Part shown: piece after piece, positions 5,786 through 7,618 of the stretch
Position numbering within the stretch: position 1 is the stretch's first letter
Layout of the letters: each line of letters starts with the position of its first letter
Origin: an uncultured Acetatifactor sp.
GTDB lineage: Bacteria; Bacillota; Clostridia; Lachnospirales; Lachnospiraceae
Direction: 5' to 3'
DNA: 7,618 nucleotides
NCBI GenBank assembly: GCA_910587755.1
Contig: CAJUNZ010000116.1
Location: 1-7,618 of the forward strand
Notes under the pieces: generated by a model
The model's input: the letters and a program-made list of their open reading frames with translations, nothing else
Told to the model about the DNA's origin: nothing
Database searches by the model: none
Made by a program: the position numbers and the translations under genes

Positions 5786-7576
5786 ATGACTCACACAATA
5801 TTTCTTGAACTGGACTTCTACAGAACCGGCTACCGCTCTGTAAAAGCACACCAGTATGACAAAGACACCCGCTTCATTGAAGTGACGTGTATCAAGGATG
5901 CCTCCGCGTATCCTCTGAATCCAAACACCATGACCTGTATCCTGAAACTCCAGACCCCGGACGGAAGGCACATGCTCAAAACTCAGACCATTCAGCCGGA
6001 CGGAAAAATCTTAATCGCCCTGGAAGAAAGCATGCTCCTGGCCGCCGGAACCTGCAGGGCCGAGCTGAATGTCTATGAACTGTCCACCAAAAAACTGCTT
6101 TCCACCATGCCATTTGATCTGATTGTCATCGGCAGCGTATATGACAACTCCATTGTCGAGGACAGCGACAAATTCAGCCTTTTGAATGACATGATCTTCT
6201 TCAATAAAGAACTGGGAGACAAACTGGAACAGCTCGAAACCGATATCACAGATGCAGAATCTAAAAGAGCAGAAAGCGAAGAAATCCGGAAGGAAAATGA
6301 AACCAGCAGACAGCAGAATGAGGCCGCCAGAGAAGCAAAGGAATCTGCCAGAGAAGCCGCCGAAGCCATCAGAACCGCCAATGAAGAGACCAGAAAAAGC
6401 AACGAGATTGACAGACAGAATGCGGAAAAAGCCCGCAGTGATACCTTTGACCAGCTGCAGGACAATGTGGACGCTGAATTGACCAAAATAGAACAAGTCA
6501 ATATCAGTCCCCTGCCAGGCAAAAACTCCTATCAGATTCAGGTAACTGACAGAAACGGCCTCATCTCCGCTTCTCCCAATTTACTGCACACGCTTCAGAT
6601 GGGAACTGTGGAGACCGGAGATTCCGACGAGGATCCCACTGCCTCCATCACAGGGGACTTCGGGAATCAGAAGCTGAACCTCCGGCTGCCCACAGGAAAA
6701 CCATTTAAAATTCAGAGAACCTACACTTCCATTTCTGAAATGAATGCCGATACTGATAACATTGAGCTGTATGAGTTTGTCCTGATCCATACCGGCAGTG
6801 TCGAAGACGAGGACACCGGAAAGCTCTACATGAAAGACGTCTCCGGCATGTCATACCTCACCGATCTGTCCGGCGTACAGGGCATTCAGGGTGTCAAAGG
6901 CGAAACAGGCGCAACCCCCAATCTCTCCATCGGCAGCGTCACCACCGGGGAGCCCGGAACAGAAGCCAGCGTGCAGATTTCCGGCACAAAAGAAAATCCC
7001 CTCCTCCACCTTACCATTCCAAGAGGGGAGCCTGGAACCATCGAAGATCTTTCACCGGAGGATATCGGAGCCCTGCCTGTTCTGACTTCTTCCCCTTCAT
7101 ACAACACATTTGAAGACTTTTGGAGCGATGCGAACAAGCATGGCATAAAAACAAGCTCACACATGTGCGCCATGCGTTTTAAGGATACCGGCGGATGGAC
7201 GCCATCTCTTGGGTGGTGGTGTGCTATTGTGGGATTTCAGAATGGTATTGGAAGCCAGTGGTCTGTTACCGGGCGCATTCTGCTGATGTCCACTGGATTG
7301 GCACAAGGCGGTCAACACGTATACTATGGCTTAGTGGATGGGGGTAGCACAACAACCCCAGAAGTCAGCGTCACTTGGTACAAGGTATATAGCGAAATTG
7401 ACAAGCCATCCCCTACAGACATCGGGGCACTGCCACTCACTGGCGGAACTGTAAACGGCATAATCAAGAGTGATAAATTGCGAAATACGGAATATTCAAA
7501 GTGGTGCAGCGGCTGGGGCGTATACATCAGTGCCACCACCAGACCCACCATCACACGGACAATTGTAAGTAGGTAA
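5786..7576 (+). CDS. BppU-family baseplate upper protein / tail fibre
   Basis: A 596-aa phage baseplate or tail-fibre protein that would trimerise and present a receptor-binding tip. Domains: a BppU-like N-terminal beta domain at about 1-130 (TCILKLQTPDGR, TCRAELNVYE, VYDNSIVEDSDKFSLLNDMI), which in the family docks to the baseplate; a long charged coiled coil at about 140-236 with repeated ExxRxxNExxR units; a beta-rich linker; a short collagen-like GVQGIQGVKGETGA at 363-376; a DIGALP linker at 426-431; a tryptophan-rich domain at about 435-540 that looks like a pyocin-knob or receptor-binding module; a second DIGALP linker at 545-550, then LTGGTVNG and a short tail ending in VSR. The start at 5786 is chosen on its RBS. 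From about 7190 the base use shifts toward G and T, with more GGT and ATT codons than upstream, as expected of exchanged tip modules. The tail after LTGGTVNG is only about 45 residues, so the natural C-terminus may be lost. Confidence 0.8.
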   Translation: MTHTIFLELDFYRTGYRSVKAHQYDKDTRFIEVTCIKDASAYPLNPNTMTCILKLQTPDGRHMLKTQTIQPDGKILIALEESMLLAAGTCRAELNVYELSTKKLLSTMPFDLIVIGSVYDNSIVEDSDKFSLLNDMIFFNKELGDKLEQLETDITDAESKRAESEEIRKENETSRQQNEAAREAKESAREAAEAIRTANEETRKSNEIDRQNAEKARSDTFDQLQDNVDAELTKIEQVNISPLPGKNSYQIQVTDRNGLISASPNLLHTLQMGTVETGDSDEDPTASITGDFGNQKLNLRLPTGKPFKIQRTYTSISEMNADTDNIELYEFVLIHTGSVEDEDTGKLYMKDVSGMSYLTDLSGVQGIQGVKGETGATPNLSIGSVTTGEPGTEASVQISGTKENPLLHLTIPRGEPGTIEDLSPEDIGALPVLTSSPSYNTFEDFWSDANKHGIKTSSHMCAMRFKDTGGWTPSLGWWCAIVGFQNGIGSQWSVTGRILLMSTGLAQGGQHVYYGLVDGGSTTTPEVSVTWYKVYSEIDKPSPTDIGALPLTGGTVNGIIKSDKLRNTEYSKWCSGWGVYISATTRPTITRTIVSR

Positions 7577-7618
7577 TCATCCGTACCTTGACTTTCAAAA
7601 ATAGCCACCTGTTTATCA

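Noticed and set aside
5786..7576. Diversity-generating retroelement target at the tail tip
   Set aside because: No reverse transcriptase, accessory gene or template repeat was seen in the window, and no near-repeat with adenine-specific differences was found by eye.

Overview
The window looks like part of a prophage or prophage remnant in a Lachnospiraceae-like Firmicute (Clostridia). The evidence is Gram-positive style Shine-Dalgarno sequences (AGGAG and AAGGAAGG types), base composition that looks near 50% G+C by eye, and several genes that resemble those of temperate phages of gut Clostridia. All genes read on the + strand. Family assignments come from motif reading and memory; no database search was run.

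Region 1 (1-2924). The 3' tail of an unidentified upstream gene ends at 116 and carries a perfect 21-bp dyad. A 918-aa gene with a good RBS follows. It carries the signature of the double-psi beta-barrel polymerase superfamily: eukaryotic RNAi RNA-dependent RNA polymerases, phage YonO, the crAss-like phage polymerase and the large subunits of cellular RNA polymerase. The signature is a D-x-D-G-D triad (DKDGD, residues 542-546), preceded by a GEVY strand and an RxP...IR segment and followed by D-x-IG-x3-N and AIDKAKG. This is the most notable gene in the window.

Region 2 (2971-4093). Two closely spaced genes follow. One encodes a 254-aa protein with a putative winged-helix core and a C-terminal four-cysteine zinc ribbon. 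The other encodes a 118-aa protein that looks like the N-terminal part of a phage tail-assembly-chaperone-like family and seems to be cut off.

Region 3 (about 4069-5480). This is a run of broken genes placed end to end: the C-terminal half of a NifS/IscS-type cysteine desulfurase without its N-terminal half; the N-terminal 87 residues of a prophage endolysin-like protein, ending before its catalytic core; a zinc-ribbon protein without its start; and an unrecognised open segment in the same frame beyond a single TGA. The breakpoints are sharp and the surviving pieces are otherwise intact. That points to recent deletions or illegitimate recombination, or to assembly chimerism, rather than slow decay.

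Region 4 (about 5480-7618). A non-coding stretch with two adjacent hairpins precedes a 596-aa BppU-type baseplate/tail-fibre protein. Its order is an N-terminal BppU-like domain, a long charged coiled coil, a short collagen-like stretch, two DIGALP linkers flanking a probable receptor-binding knob, and a short tail. The gene ends close to the window edge. No tRNA, rRNA, CRISPR array, insertion sequence, reverse transcriptase, convincing promoter or intrinsic terminator was seen.
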